Assembly: GCF_030294985.1 (NCBI RefSeq)
Contig: NZ_AP024718.1
Coordinates: 1,317,001 to 1,381,000, forward strand
DNA: 64,000 bases
Direction: 5' to 3'
Source: Methylomarinovum tepidoasis
GTDB lineage: Bacteria > Pseudomonadota > Gammaproteobacteria > Methylococcales > Methylothermaceae
Shown here one piece after another: positions 49,565-57,881 of this stretch (its first letter is position 1; every line of letters starts with the position of its first letter). The position numbers and the translations under genes were made by a program. The notes under the pieces are model-generated. The model was given only the letters and a program-made list of their open reading frames with translations. It had not been told where the DNA came from and did not search any database.

Positions 49565-51177
49565 GGGCTGTCCTCCCCGAGGTAGCGGTCGATGTCCTCC
49601 TTGGAAAAGCCGACTTCTCTGGCGACCCGGTCGGCATGGCTGACCCGGGAGATGCCGTCGATGAGGCGGTGGGTCGGGCGATCGCCTACGAATTCCACCT
49701 GTTTGGCCTGGCTGATGCCCTGTTCGATGAACTTGTCCACCAGCTGATGGTTGTGGGTCACCAGGAGGGTGGTGCAACCCTTTTTGTGGAAGCCTTCCAT
49801 GATGTCGTAGGAGATCTTGAGGCGTTCCTCGTAGGTGGTGCCTTCGGCCAGTTCGTCGAGGATGACCAGGCTTCTCGGGGTGGCGGCGAGGAAGATTTCC
49901 TTGGTGTGGCGCAGCTCGGTGGCGAAGCGTCCCTCGCCGGAGGTGAGCTGGCTGACTTCCGGCACCTGATAGAAGATGCGGTCGGCCACGGTCATCCGGG
50001 CTTCGCGGGCCGGCACGTAGGCGCCGATCTGGGCCAGCAGCTGCGACTGGGCGATGGTCTTGCAGATGGCGGTCTTGCCGCCGCTGTTGGGGCCGGTGAT
50101 GAAGGTGAGGCGGTGCCGATCCAGCTCGATGTCGTTGGGGACGTAGTCAGGATTGGCCTTGCCGAGAATGGGGTTGCGCAGCTCCCGGGCGACGAAGCGG
50201 TGGTGGCCGTCGTCGAGAATCTCCGGCAGGCAGGTGGGATGACCGAAGTCCTCCGAGAACCGGTGCAAGGCCAACAGCTCGTCCAGATAGCCGATCGTCT
50301 CCAGCAGTTGCTGAACATCCGGGTCTTCCCGGAACAGGCGGCGCAGGGGATAGATGAACTTGTCGCGGTCGAAGGTGCCCACCAGATGGGGGTAGAAGGC
50401 GCCCAGGGGCAGCAGGAACAGCCACAGCACCCCGATGGCCGGGCGGCTCATGTTCAGCAGCGCCGGCAGCCCGGCCCAGGCCGCCAGCAGGCCGCCGACC
50501 AGGCTGGCGATGAAGACCGGTTTGAACAGGGAAGGGCGGAAGCGGATCGCCGGCAGCCAGCCCTTTTCCTCCTGGGTCAGGAGGCGCTTTTCGGTGCGGT
50601 AGACCGGGCCGGTCATGAGGCGGTAGGCGCGGCTGCGGGCGAAGTCCCTCAGGCAGGCCAGAAGTTCCTGGAGATAGGGGCTTTGGGGCTCGGGCAGGTG
50701 TTGGGCTTGATCGACGCTTTCGAGCACGAAACGGGTGCCGTTGACGTAGGCTTCGTAGCCGTAGCCGCGCAAGTCGCGGCCGCTGACCGGGGCGCCGACG
50801 CCGCCGAGGAAGTTGCAGTAGAGCAGTTTGTAGAACTCGGGCTCGCGATCGCGGCGGGCGGCGTTGGCGAGCAGGTTCTCCAGTTGCCGGCGCAGCGCGG
50901 CGTTGTCCTGCAGTTCCCGCAGTGCGGCCTGCCTGGCGCGGATCAGCTCGGCATCGCGCAGGGGTCGGGCCAGGCTGCGGTGCAGCGTTGCCTTGCCCAC
51001 CTGGGTCCGGGCGGTGTCCAGGGCTTGATACAGGGCCGGCACCTCCAGGACTTCGTAGGTGGGCGGGTCGATGACGCCGTCTTCCGCCGGTGTGACCGCC
51101 TCCGTTTCCGGCCCATCGCGCCACAGTTTCAGGAAGGGTGTGTATAGCTGACGCAGTCGTTCGAGCATCGGATTCAC
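49561..51177 (-). CDS. MutS-related ATPase with membrane segments
   Basis: A 538-residue protein with the MutS domain V ATPase at its C-terminus: Walker A ITGPNSGGKTAICKTIA, ELRHTKEIFLAATPRSLVIL and DELAEGTTYEERL, then VTHNHQLVDKF. The mismatch-reading N-terminal domain of MutS is absent. In the middle, two adjacent hydrophobic stretches (VFIASLVGGLLAAWAGLPAL and AIGVLWLFLLPLGAF) look like a membrane hairpin. It belongs to the poorly known short MutS-like group and is unlikely to act in classical mismatch repair. GTG 51177 overlaps the upstream stop; ATG 51168 is an alternative. Confidence 0.82.
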   Translation of the reverse strand: MNPMLERLRQLYTPFLKLWRDGPETEAVTPAEDGVIDPPTYEVLEVPALYQALDTARTQVGKATLHRSLARPLRDAELIRARQAALRELQDNAALRRQLENLLANAARRDREPEFYKLLYCNFLGGVGAPVSGRDLRGYGYEAYVNGTRFVLESVDQAQHLPEPQSPYLQELLACLRDFARSRAYRLMTGPVYRTEKRLLTQEEKGWLPAIRFRPSLFKPVFIASLVGGLLAAWAGLPALLNMSRPAIGVLWLFLLPLGAFYPHLVGTFDRDKFIYPLRRLFREDPDVQQLLETIGYLDELLALHRFSEDFGHPTCLPEILDDGHHRFVARELRNPILGKANPDYVPNDIELDRHRLTFITGPNSGGKTAICKTIAQSQLLAQIGAYVPAREARMTVADRIFYQVPEVSQLTSGEGRFATELRHTKEIFLAATPRSLVILDELAEGTTYEERLKISYDIMEGFHKKGCTTLLVTHNHQLVDKFIEQGISQAKQVEFVGDRPTHRLIDGISRVSHADRVAREVGFSKEDIDRYLGEDSP

Positions 51178-52103
51178 CTCATGACTTTGACGTATTCGCC
51201 GGGCGCTTCACGGCTGGCCCCTACGATAACACGGCGGTCGCCGGCCTCCGAGATTTCCAGCCGGCCGCGGATCTCCACCCGTTCCCCGCGCCGGGCCTGG
51301 CCCATATAGGTGGCGGTGAAACACAGCACTTCAGGGATTTGTGGGTGGTCAAGTCGGTAGCGGGTCGGGGTGGCGAAGGCGTCGGCGTCGTCGATCACGG
51401 TGGCCTGCAGGGTGAGATGACCCGCCTTGTGCCAGTGCTGCCCGGTTTCCGGCGCTGGATTTTCCTCCACCAGCATCAGATCGAACTTGGTGCCGTCGAT
51501 GGCGCCCTTGTTGAACTTGCGGCGTTCGTGCCACAGCCAGGTGGGAAAATCCAGGGGACGGCCGCGCCGCTGCCAGGTGGTGCGCCACAGAGACTCGGAC
51601 AAGGGTTGCAGCCGGCCGGCCGCGGTCAGGTCGCGCACCGCCTCCCGGGCTTGGTGGAAGGTGTCGCGGTGGTAGCAGACCAGGTCCAAGTCGGAATCGG
51701 GGCGGTGACAGCCCAGCAGGAGCGAGCCGGTTATCCCCAGGTGCTCCGTGGCGATGCCGCAATCGGAAAGGCGGGCGGTCAGGCGCTGCAGACGCCGGAT
51801 CAGAGGATCGTCACGCTCCTGCGCCAAAAGTTCCCTCAGTCGCTCCCGGGGGCGCCGGTGGCGGCGGATTCGGTGGAGGGGAACCGCCTGCAGGATCGCA
51901 TCGCGCCGCGGTGAATAGTGGAGGTATTGAGGGAAGCGCTCCTGCAACAGCCCGATCGCCTCCCGGCTGCCGACCTTGGTCCAGCCGCCGGCCCCGGGGC
52001 GGTAACGCAGGCAGGCGATGATCCGCCCGTCCTCGATGCCGCTCAGAGTCACGGCGAAGACCAGTCCTTCTGCAGTTTCGATGAAGTCACGGGCCAGATA
52101 CAT
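51174..52103 (-). CDS. Nucleotidyltransferase domain protein
   Basis: A 309-residue protein. LGITGSLLLGCHRPDSDLDL has the GS and DxD residues of the Pol-beta/MNT nucleotidyltransferase superfamily, with FDLMLVEENP as a plausible third acidic strand. The N-terminal part (MYLARDFIETAEGLVFAVTL) and the C-terminal beta-rich region (VEIRGRLEISEAGDRRVIVG) are unassigned. Substrate unknown. The start at 52103 is preferred over the frame extension in the intergenic region. It is coupled to the MutS-like gene by a GTGA overlap. Confidence 0.75.
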   Translation of the reverse strand: MYLARDFIETAEGLVFAVTLSGIEDGRIIACLRYRPGAGGWTKVGSREAIGLLQERFPQYLHYSPRRDAILQAVPLHRIRRHRRPRERLRELLAQERDDPLIRRLQRLTARLSDCGIATEHLGITGSLLLGCHRPDSDLDLVCYHRDTFHQAREAVRDLTAAGRLQPLSESLWRTTWQRRGRPLDFPTWLWHERRKFNKGAIDGTKFDLMLVEENPAPETGQHWHKAGHLTLQATVIDDADAFATPTRYRLDHPQIPEVLCFTATYMGQARRGERVEIRGRLEISEAGDRRVIVGASREAPGEYVKVMR

Positions 52104-52151
52104 GGTGCCTATTATACCGGGAACGGGATCGGTCAAAATTGTCAAGAAGGT

Positions 52152-52287
52152 TTGACAAAAATGCCGCCGATGTCCGTGCCTTTCCATTGAAAAACAGGAA
52201 ATAGTCTGAATTTCAATGGGTTTTCGAGAATGGCAGGTTTGTTGCTTGACTCATAGCAGAAATATCGTTCTTAAGGAGGATCGTCCC
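52152..52287 (+). promoter_or_regulatory. Upstream region of a small gene with inverted repeat and -35-like boxes
   Basis: TTGACA at 52152-52157 and TTGACT at 52246-52251 are candidate -35 boxes. Between them lies CCATTGAAA ... TTTCAATGG (52184-52192 and 52211-52219), a perfect 9-bp inverted repeat that could be an operator or attenuator. AAGGAGGA at 52273-52280 is a strong ribosome site for the gene at 52288. Confidence 0.4.
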
Positions 52288-52467
52288 ATGCAACATCAAC
52301 TCAAACGCCTGGTTCAATCGTTTCACGGTTACACCTACGAAATGGCCGGCATGCTCGCCGCCTTCTTCGACGACCCCCAGGAGGCCCGCGCCTGTGCCGA
52401 ACGCATCACCCGGGAGTGGCGGCGGCCGGTGGAGGTGAACGGTACCAGCATCGTCATTCTGCTGTGA
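52288..52467 (+). CDS. Small uncharacterised protein (59 residues)
   Basis: The start follows AAGGAGGA with 7-base spacing. The product (MQHQLKRLVQSFHGYTYEMA, then GMLAAFFDDPQEARACAERI and a short basic end) is mixed helical with no membrane segment or signal peptide. I do not recognise it. The strong ribosome site and the structured upstream region support a real, probably regulated gene. Confidence 0.6.
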   Translation: MQHQLKRLVQSFHGYTYEMAGMLAAFFDDPQEARACAERITREWRRPVEVNGTSIVILL

Positions 52468-52516
52468 TTTCGGTCCGGGCAGCGCGCATCCAGGCGGAGC
52501 GGTCGGTGGTTTCGCC

Positions 52517-53266
52517 TCACGGAGTCGGATTATGGGTCGTTCCGGTATCGTCGCGGCCGTTTTTCTCCACCCCGTCGCCGGTCAGGGGGACGAAGGCGAC
52601 GCCTAGCACGTCCCGGGTTTCCAGGCGGCCGCTGTTGTCCTTGTCGACCACCTTGAGCATCTGGTAACCGAACGGCTCGCCCACGGGAATCACCAGCCGC
52701 CCGCCGGGCTTGAGCTGCTCGATCAGGGGAGGCGGGATTTCGGGGGCGGCGGCCGTGACGATGATCTTGTCGTAGGGTGCGTGTTCCGGCCAGCCATAGT
52801 AACCGTCCCCCACCTTGATCTCGACGTTGTCGATACCCAGTTTGCGCAGGCGCTCGCAGGCTTGTTCCGCCAGGACGCCGATGATTTCTACGCTGTAAAC
52901 TTTCTTGACGAGCCTGGCCAGAATGGCGGTCTGATAGCCGGAGCCGGTGCCGACCTCCAGCACTACATCCTTGGGTTTCGGTTCGAGCAGGTCGGTCATG
53001 AGGGCGACGATGAAGGGCTGGGAGACGGTCTGACCGAAACCGATCGGCAGCGGCCCGTCATCGTAGGCGTAGCGGCGCGATTCCTCGGGCACGAATTCGT
53101 GCCGCGGCACAGCGGTGATGGCTTCCATCACCCTCGGGTCGAAACGGTCCTTGCCGATCTCCTTTTTGGTCAGATCCAGCTCCCACTCGATGTCGCGGAG
53201 CAGCTTGTCGATTTCGGGCGGGCGTTCGCGGGTCACGGTGTGACGTTGACGTTTTGCCGCAGACAT
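52517..53266 (-). CDS. pcm: Protein-L-isoaspartate O-methyltransferase
   Basis: A 249-residue SAM-dependent enzyme that repairs isoaspartyl residues in aged proteins. The Pcm marks are FVPEESRRYAYDDGPLPIGF and GQTVSQPFIVALMTDLL, SAM motif I VVLEVGTGSGYQTAIL, and YDKIIVTAAAPEIPPPLIEQL. The C-terminal 40 residues extend beyond the usual length. The ATG at 53266 overlaps the lipase gene; GTG 53236 (VTRERPPEIDKLL) would give a GTGA overlap with the lipase stop and is an equally good start. Confidence 0.94.
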   Translation of the reverse strand: MSAAKRQRHTVTRERPPEIDKLLRDIEWELDLTKKEIGKDRFDPRVMEAITAVPRHEFVPEESRRYAYDDGPLPIGFGQTVSQPFIVALMTDLLEPKPKDVVLEVGTGSGYQTAILARLVKKVYSVEIIGVLAEQACERLRKLGIDNVEIKVGDGYYGWPEHAPYDKIIVTAAAPEIPPPLIEQLKPGGRLVIPVGEPFGYQMLKVVDKDNSGRLETRDVLGVAFVPLTGDGVEKNGRDDTGTTHNPTP

Positions 53267-54045
53267 CGCAAATAGGCCGTCATGGCGTGATCCTTCATCC
53301 CGTCGGTTCCGGGTTTGCCCAGATCGTCAAGATGACCCCGGAGCCGATCCAAGAGCATTTCCCACCAGGACATGGAGAAACGCAGCCGCCCCCTGGCATC
53401 GAAATGACAGAGCCGGCCCACGTGGCGGTAATCCCAGCCGAAGATGCCAGGAACGGGGACGCGGGTGACCACGTCGTTGTTGTTGCGGAAGCGGAAGGTG
53501 ATGCGCCGGCAGCGCTGGTTGAACCGATCGGCGAAAACTTCGTTTCCCACCCGCGGGGAGCCGAAGGTGTAAAGCCCCTGCAGGCGGAAGTCGAAAGCCG
53601 GGTCGAACGCCAGCCGGGCGGTGGCGAGCGTGGCCAGGGCCGCCCCGAGACTGTGGCCGCAGAGCCAGATCGGCTGGTCCCGATATACGCTTTGAAGCCA
53701 CTGCTCGATCGGTTCCCAAACGCCGTTCAGAGCCCGCAAAAAGCCGTAGTGGACCTGGCCGACCGGGCCGGGTGTCAGGACGACGTTGACGTCGGTGAGG
53801 ATGTCGCGCAGGTCGTGCGGCTCGGTGCCGCGGAAGGCGATGAGGACCATGTGGTCGTTGGCCGCCAGATAACCCTGGGTCCCGTTTTTGTCCAGCCACT
53901 GGGTTTGCGGGAAGCCCCAGCGGTCGAGGGTGTCGAGCACCTTGGGGCGGGTTTCGTAGGCCAGGTCGGCCGCCAGGCCGAGCGCCAAGGCATTGCGGCC
54001 ATGATAGCCGGTGGCGTTGGGGTCGAAATCAAGGAAAGAACCCAT
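53233..54045 (-). CDS. Class 3 lipase family protein
   Basis: A 270-residue alpha/beta hydrolase. The nucleophile elbow is WLCGHSLGAALATLATARL, HMVLIAFRGTEPHDLRD is the oxyanion region, and FGSPRVGNEVFADRFNQ with RVPVPGIFGWDYRHVG supply the later acid and histidine. No signal peptide is evident, so it is probably cytosolic or exported by another route. The start MGSFLDFDPNATGYHG at 54045 follows GAGGGAT. It precedes pcm with overlap. Confidence 0.87.
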   Translation of the reverse strand: MGSFLDFDPNATGYHGRNALALGLAADLAYETRPKVLDTLDRWGFPQTQWLDKNGTQGYLAANDHMVLIAFRGTEPHDLRDILTDVNVVLTPGPVGQVHYGFLRALNGVWEPIEQWLQSVYRDQPIWLCGHSLGAALATLATARLAFDPAFDFRLQGLYTFGSPRVGNEVFADRFNQRCRRITFRFRNNNDVVTRVPVPGIFGWDYRHVGRLCHFDARGRLRFSMSWWEMLLDRLRGHLDDLGKPGTDGMKDHAMTAYLRCLRQNVNVTP

Positions 54046-54130
54046 GGCAGATCCCTCAGAATGACCAAGGAATCGCATGGTAGCACCGCTGACGGGGAAA
54101 GGAAACCGGCGGCCCGGACCGCCGGTTCGC

Positions 54131-55150
54131 TCAGGACTGCAGTCTGGCGACGATGGCGTCGGCCATTTCCTGGGTGGTGCAGGTCGATCCCGGTTTGAGG
54201 TCGGGGGTGACGTGCTTGCCTTCCTTGATGACGGCCCGGACCGCCTGTTCGATACGGCGGGCCGCGGCCTGTTCGCCCAGGTGTTCGAGCATCATCACCC
54301 CGGCCATGATGAGGGCGGTGGGATTGGCGATGCCCTTGCCTGCGATGTCCGGGGCGCTGCCGTGGACCGCCTCGAACATGGCCGCTTCCCTGCCGATGTT
54401 GGCGCCGGCGGTCAGTCCCAGGCCGCCGACGAGGCCGGAGGCCAGGTCCGAGAGGATGTCGCCGAACAGGTTGGTGGTGACGATGACGTCGAACTGGCCC
54501 GGGTCCATCACCATCTGCATGGCGCAGGCATCGACGATGCGGTCCTCGCATTCGATGTCGGGATAGCGCTTGGCCACCTCGCGGCCGATCTCCAAAAACA
54601 GCCCGGAGGTGCACTTGAGGATGTTGGCCTTGTGGACGATGGCCACCTTTTTGCGCCCGGTCTGGCGGGCGTAACGGAAGGCGTAATCGACGATGCGCTC
54701 GCAGCCGGTACGGGTCACCAGGGCGATGCTCTCGGCGGCAATGGTCTTGCCTTCGGCTTTGATGAAGTGCTCGATGCCGGCATACAGCCCTTCGGTGTTC
54801 TCACGCACCGTCACCAGGTTGACGTTATCGAAGCGGGCCTGGGTGCCTTCGAAGGACAGGGCTGGACGCACGTTGGCGAACAGATCGAATTCCTGGCGCA
54901 GGGTGACGTTGACGCTGCGGTAGCCGCCGCCCACCGGCGTGGTGAGCGGTGCCTTGAGAGCCACCTTGTTGCGGCGGAAGGATTCGAGGGTTTCCTCCGG
55001 CAGCGGGGTGCCGAACTTCTCCAGCGCCGCCATGCCGGCGAGCTGGCGGTCCCAGTGGATCGGCACCCCGCTGGTTTCGATGACCCTGACCGCCGCGGCG
55101 GTGATTTCCGGGCCGATGCCGTCGCCGGGAATGAGTGTGACGGTATGCAT
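54131..55150 (-). CDS. NAD-dependent isocitrate dehydrogenase-type (isocitrate/isopropylmalate family)
   Basis: A 339-residue beta-decarboxylating dehydrogenase. [56 protein letters not shown] and the metal-binding [20 protein letters not shown], plus [20 protein letters not shown], place it among short NAD-type isocitrate dehydrogenases rather than LeuB. It makes 2-oxoglutarate, the substrate of SucAB in this window. It lies 5 bp after fae on the same strand, so formaldehyde entry and the TCA step may be co-expressed. Confidence 0.85.
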   Translation of the reverse strand: MHTVTLIPGDGIGPEITAAAVRVIETSGVPIHWDRQLAGMAALEKFGTPLPEETLESFRRNKVALKAPLTTPVGGGYRSVNVTLRQEFDLFANVRPALSFEGTQARFDNVNLVTVRENTEGLYAGIEHFIKAEGKTIAAESIALVTRTGCERIVDYAFRYARQTGRKKVAIVHKANILKCTSGLFLEIGREVAKRYPDIECEDRIVDACAMQMVMDPGQFDVIVTTNLFGDILSDLASGLVGGLGLTAGANIGREAAMFEAVHGSAPDIAGKGIANPTALIMAGVMMLEHLGEQAAARRIEQAVRAVIKEGKHVTPDLKPGSTCTTQEMADAIVARLQS

Positions 55151-55155
55151 GGCGC

Positions 55156-55707
55156 TCACCATTTGGACTCGCCGGTGACCGGGTCGTACATTTCGTGGTG
55201 GATCTTGTTGCGGTTCTCGATCAGCTCGTCGATGGTGGGCTCCCCGGCGATGGCACGTTTGATGGCCAGTTTGGTGGCCTCGTAATTGGTGCGGTACAGG
55301 TCCTTCTTGTCGGGGTTTTCCTGCTCGGCGCACCAGGGATCGAGCCAGACGTTGACGATGAGGCAGACTTTCTCGGCCCAGTCCTTGGGGATGACGCCGT
55401 CGATGACCGAGTCCAGCACCGCGTCGGCGATGGCCGACTGCACCACGCCGAAGAACAGGTTGATGTACTGGGTGCTCTTCATGGTCACCTTGGGCACCAT
55501 CAGGGTCGCCGGCTTGACCTGCTGATTGCAGGCGCGGATGGCGAACAGGCGGGTGTGGCCTTCGGTCTGGCCCATCAGGGTGGCGAAGGCGGTGCCGACC
55601 GGACCGTCCACCGCGCCCAGCACCACTTCGGGCATGGCGTCGGTGCCCTGGTCGTGGCTGGCGAAGACGGTGGCCTCTCCGGTTTTGAAGACGGGTACTT
55701 CGGACAT
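55156..55707 (-). CDS. fae: Formaldehyde-activating enzyme
   Basis: A 183-residue protein that condenses formaldehyde with tetrahydromethanopterin in methylotrophs. Visible parts are ATVFASHDQGTDAMPEVVLG, GPVGTAFATLMGQTEGHTRL, LMVPKVTMKSTQYINLFFG and a C-terminal KIHHEMYDPVTG. The histidine in the early HD/AMPEVV region is the catalytic candidate. Start at 55707 (MSEVPVFKTG) has GAGAGGG about 6 bases upstream; 55713 is too close. A fae gene is good evidence for methylotrophy via H4MPT-linked formaldehyde oxidation. Confidence 0.93.
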   Translation of the reverse strand: MSEVPVFKTGEATVFASHDQGTDAMPEVVLGAVDGPVGTAFATLMGQTEGHTRLFAIRACNQQVKPATLMVPKVTMKSTQYINLFFGVVQSAIADAVLDSVIDGVIPKDWAEKVCLIVNVWLDPWCAEQENPDKKDLYRTNYEATKLAIKRAIAGEPTIDELIENRNKIHHEMYDPVTGESKW

Positions 55708-55827
55708 GGGCATCCCTCTCGTGTTACGCTTCGAAAACTCGTCATTATACCAGTCCGGTGCCATGCCGCCGCCTGGGGAGCGGCGTGGTAAACTGAATGT
55801 TTCCAGGAACATCTCCCGGAGGCTGTC

Positions 55828-56607
55828 ATGACCGATTTCAGCCGGATCCGCGGATTGTTGCTCGATCTGGACGGCGTGTTTTACGTCGGCGACCAGGTGA
55901 TCGCAGGGACGCGAGAGGTATTGCCCTTGCTTCGCCGGCACTACATCTGCCGCTTCATCACTAACACCAGCACCCGCTCCCTGGACTCGCTTCACGCCAA
56001 ACTGACCCGTCTGGGATTCGAGGTCGCCCGCGAGGAGATCTTCAGCGCCCCCCAGGCGGTGTTGCGTTTCCTGCAGGCGCAGGGGACGCCGGTGTGCCAT
56101 CTGCTGCTGGCCAACGACGTACGCCGCGATTTCGCCTTCTTTCCCCAGTCGGATGCGCGCGCCGATTATGTGGTCGTCGGCGACATCGGCGAGCGTTGGA
56201 ACTATGCGATTCTGAACCGGGCCTTCAACCTGCTGTTCGCAGGCGCCGAGCTGCTGGCGGTGCACAAGAATCGTTTCTGGCAGACGGAAACTGGGCTGAA
56301 GATGGACATCGGCGGTTTCGTCGCCGCCCTCGAGTACGCCAGCAACAAGGAGGCGCGGATCTTTGGCAAGCCGGCACCGGATTTCTTCCGCATGGCCCTT
56401 GAGGACATGGGACTGCCGCCGGAGGCGGCGGCGGTGGTCGGTGACGACATCGAAACCGACATTGGCGGTGGCCAGCAGGTGGGCCTGACCGGGATCCTGG
56501 TGAAGACCGGCAAGTACCGCGAGGCTTTCGTGCGCGCCTCCAGGGTGCGTCCGGATGCGGTCATCGACTCCATTCGCGAGCTGCCGGCATTGCTTGGCAT
56601 CCGATGA
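55828..56607 (+). CDS. HAD-IIA family hydrolase (LHPP/NagD-like)
   Basis: A 259-residue phosphatase with HAD motif I GLLLDLDGVFYVGDQVIAGT, motif II FITNTSTRSLDSL, motif III in EARIFGKPAPDFFRMALEDM and motif IV AVVGDDIETDIGGGQQVG. The large C2a cap between motifs II and III marks the HAD-IIA class (TIGR01458-like). The substrate is not assignable. GGAGG lies upstream of the ATG. The gene overlaps the guanine deaminase start by 4 bp (ATGA). Confidence 0.88.
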   Translation: MTDFSRIRGLLLDLDGVFYVGDQVIAGTREVLPLLRRHYICRFITNTSTRSLDSLHAKLTRLGFEVAREEIFSAPQAVLRFLQAQGTPVCHLLLANDVRRDFAFFPQSDARADYVVVGDIGERWNYAILNRAFNLLFAGAELLAVHKNRFWQTETGLKMDIGGFVAALEYASNKEARIFGKPAPDFFRMALEDMGLPPEAAAVVGDDIETDIGGGQQVGLTGILVKTGKYREAFVRASRVRPDAVIDSIRELPALLGIR

Positions 56608-57881
56608 CCACCGTCTATCTGGGAACCCTGGCGCATCTGCGCGGCAATCCCTTCGTCCGCCCCGACGGTCTGGAAATCATCGCCGATGGGGCTCTGTGGG
56701 TGGACGGGGACGGCCGGATCGCCGGTTACGGCCGTGCCGCCGAGGCCCCCGAGGGTGCGGAACGGGTCGATTTCGGTGCCGCCTGGCTGCTTCCCGGCCT
56801 GATCGACGCCCATCTGCACTTCCCCCAATACTATGCCGTGGCGGCGGCCAACCGCGGTCTGCTGTCCTGGCTGCGGGAGACGGTGTATCCCGAGGAGGCC
56901 GCCTTCCGCGACGCCGGCTATGCGGCCGGGGTGGCCCGGGCGCTGGTGGCGCGGCTGCTGCACGGCGGAGTGACTTGCGCCTGCGTTTTCGGCTCCCAGT
57001 ACCCGGAGGCCACCGGAGCCCTGTTCGAGGCGGCCGGGCAGGCGGGGCTGCGCCTGATCGCCGGCATCACCCTGATGGACCGCAACGGGCCCGACGAACT
57101 GCTGACCACCCCGGAACGGGCCTGGCGGGCCAACGAAGCCCTGCTGGAGCGGTACGGCGGCGATCCCCGCCTGCACCTGGCCCTCACGCCCCGCTTCGCG
57201 CTCTCCTGTTCGCCGCAGTTGCTGGCGATGTGCGGCGAGTTCCGCCGCCGCCATCCCCAGGTGTATCTCCAGACCCATATCAACGAGACCTTGGAGGAGA
57301 TCGCCGCGGTCCAGCGCGTCTTCCCCGACGCCTGGAACTATCTCGACGTTTACGACCGCTACGGTCTGCTGGGGCCGCGCACCCTGCTGGCCCACGACAT
57401 CCATCCCCAAAGCGCCGAGCTGAGACGGATGGCGGAGAGCGAGTGCCGCGTCATCCACTGTCCCAGCAGCAACCTGTTTTTGGGCAGCGGCCTGTTTCCC
57501 CTGCGCCGCCACGTGGAACACGGCATTCCCCTGGCGCTCGGCAGCGACATCGGCGCCGGGCTGCACCTTTCGGTCTGGGAAGAGCTGTCCGAAGCGTACA
57601 AGATCCAGCGGCTGCGGGGAGAGACGCCGACCGCCGCCCAGTTGCTGTACCTGGCGACCCTGGGAGCGGCCGAGGCTCTGGGGCTGGCCGGGGAGATCGG
57701 CAATTTCCTGCCGGGCAAGGTGGCGGACTTCTTCGTCCTCGATCCCGGCGGTGACGACTATCTCGATGCCCGTCTGCAGCGCTGCCCCACGCTCGCCGCC
57801 CGGCTGTTCGTGCTCATGCAGCTGGCCGGTTCCGGTCACGTCCGCCGGACCTTCGTCGCCGGCAGGCCGGTGTCAGTGTAG
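56604..57881 (+). CDS. guaD: Guanine deaminase
   Basis: A 425-residue amidohydrolase converting guanine to xanthine. Metal ligands and family motifs are LIDAHLHFPQYYAVAAANRG, LLSWLRETVYPEE, YLQTHINETLEEI, TLLAHDIHPQSAEL and PLALGSDIGAGLHLSVWEEL. The first HxH, the later His residues and the Asp form the zinc site. It is coupled to the upstream HAD gene; the pair may work in purine salvage or nitrogen use. It converges on the permease gene with a 9-bp overlap. Confidence 0.91.
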   Translation: MTTVYLGTLAHLRGNPFVRPDGLEIIADGALWVDGDGRIAGYGRAAEAPEGAERVDFGAAWLLPGLIDAHLHFPQYYAVAAANRGLLSWLRETVYPEEAAFRDAGYAAGVARALVARLLHGGVTCACVFGSQYPEATGALFEAAGQAGLRLIAGITLMDRNGPDELLTTPERAWRANEALLERYGGDPRLHLALTPRFALSCSPQLLAMCGEFRRRHPQVYLQTHINETLEEIAAVQRVFPDAWNYLDVYDRYGLLGPRTLLAHDIHPQSAELRRMAESECRVIHCPSSNLFLGSGLFPLRRHVEHGIPLALGSDIGAGLHLSVWEELSEAYKIQRLRGETPTAAQLLYLATLGAAEALGLAGEIGNFLPGKVADFFVLDPGGDDYLDARLQRCPTLAARLFVLMQLAGSGHVRRTFVAGRPVSV

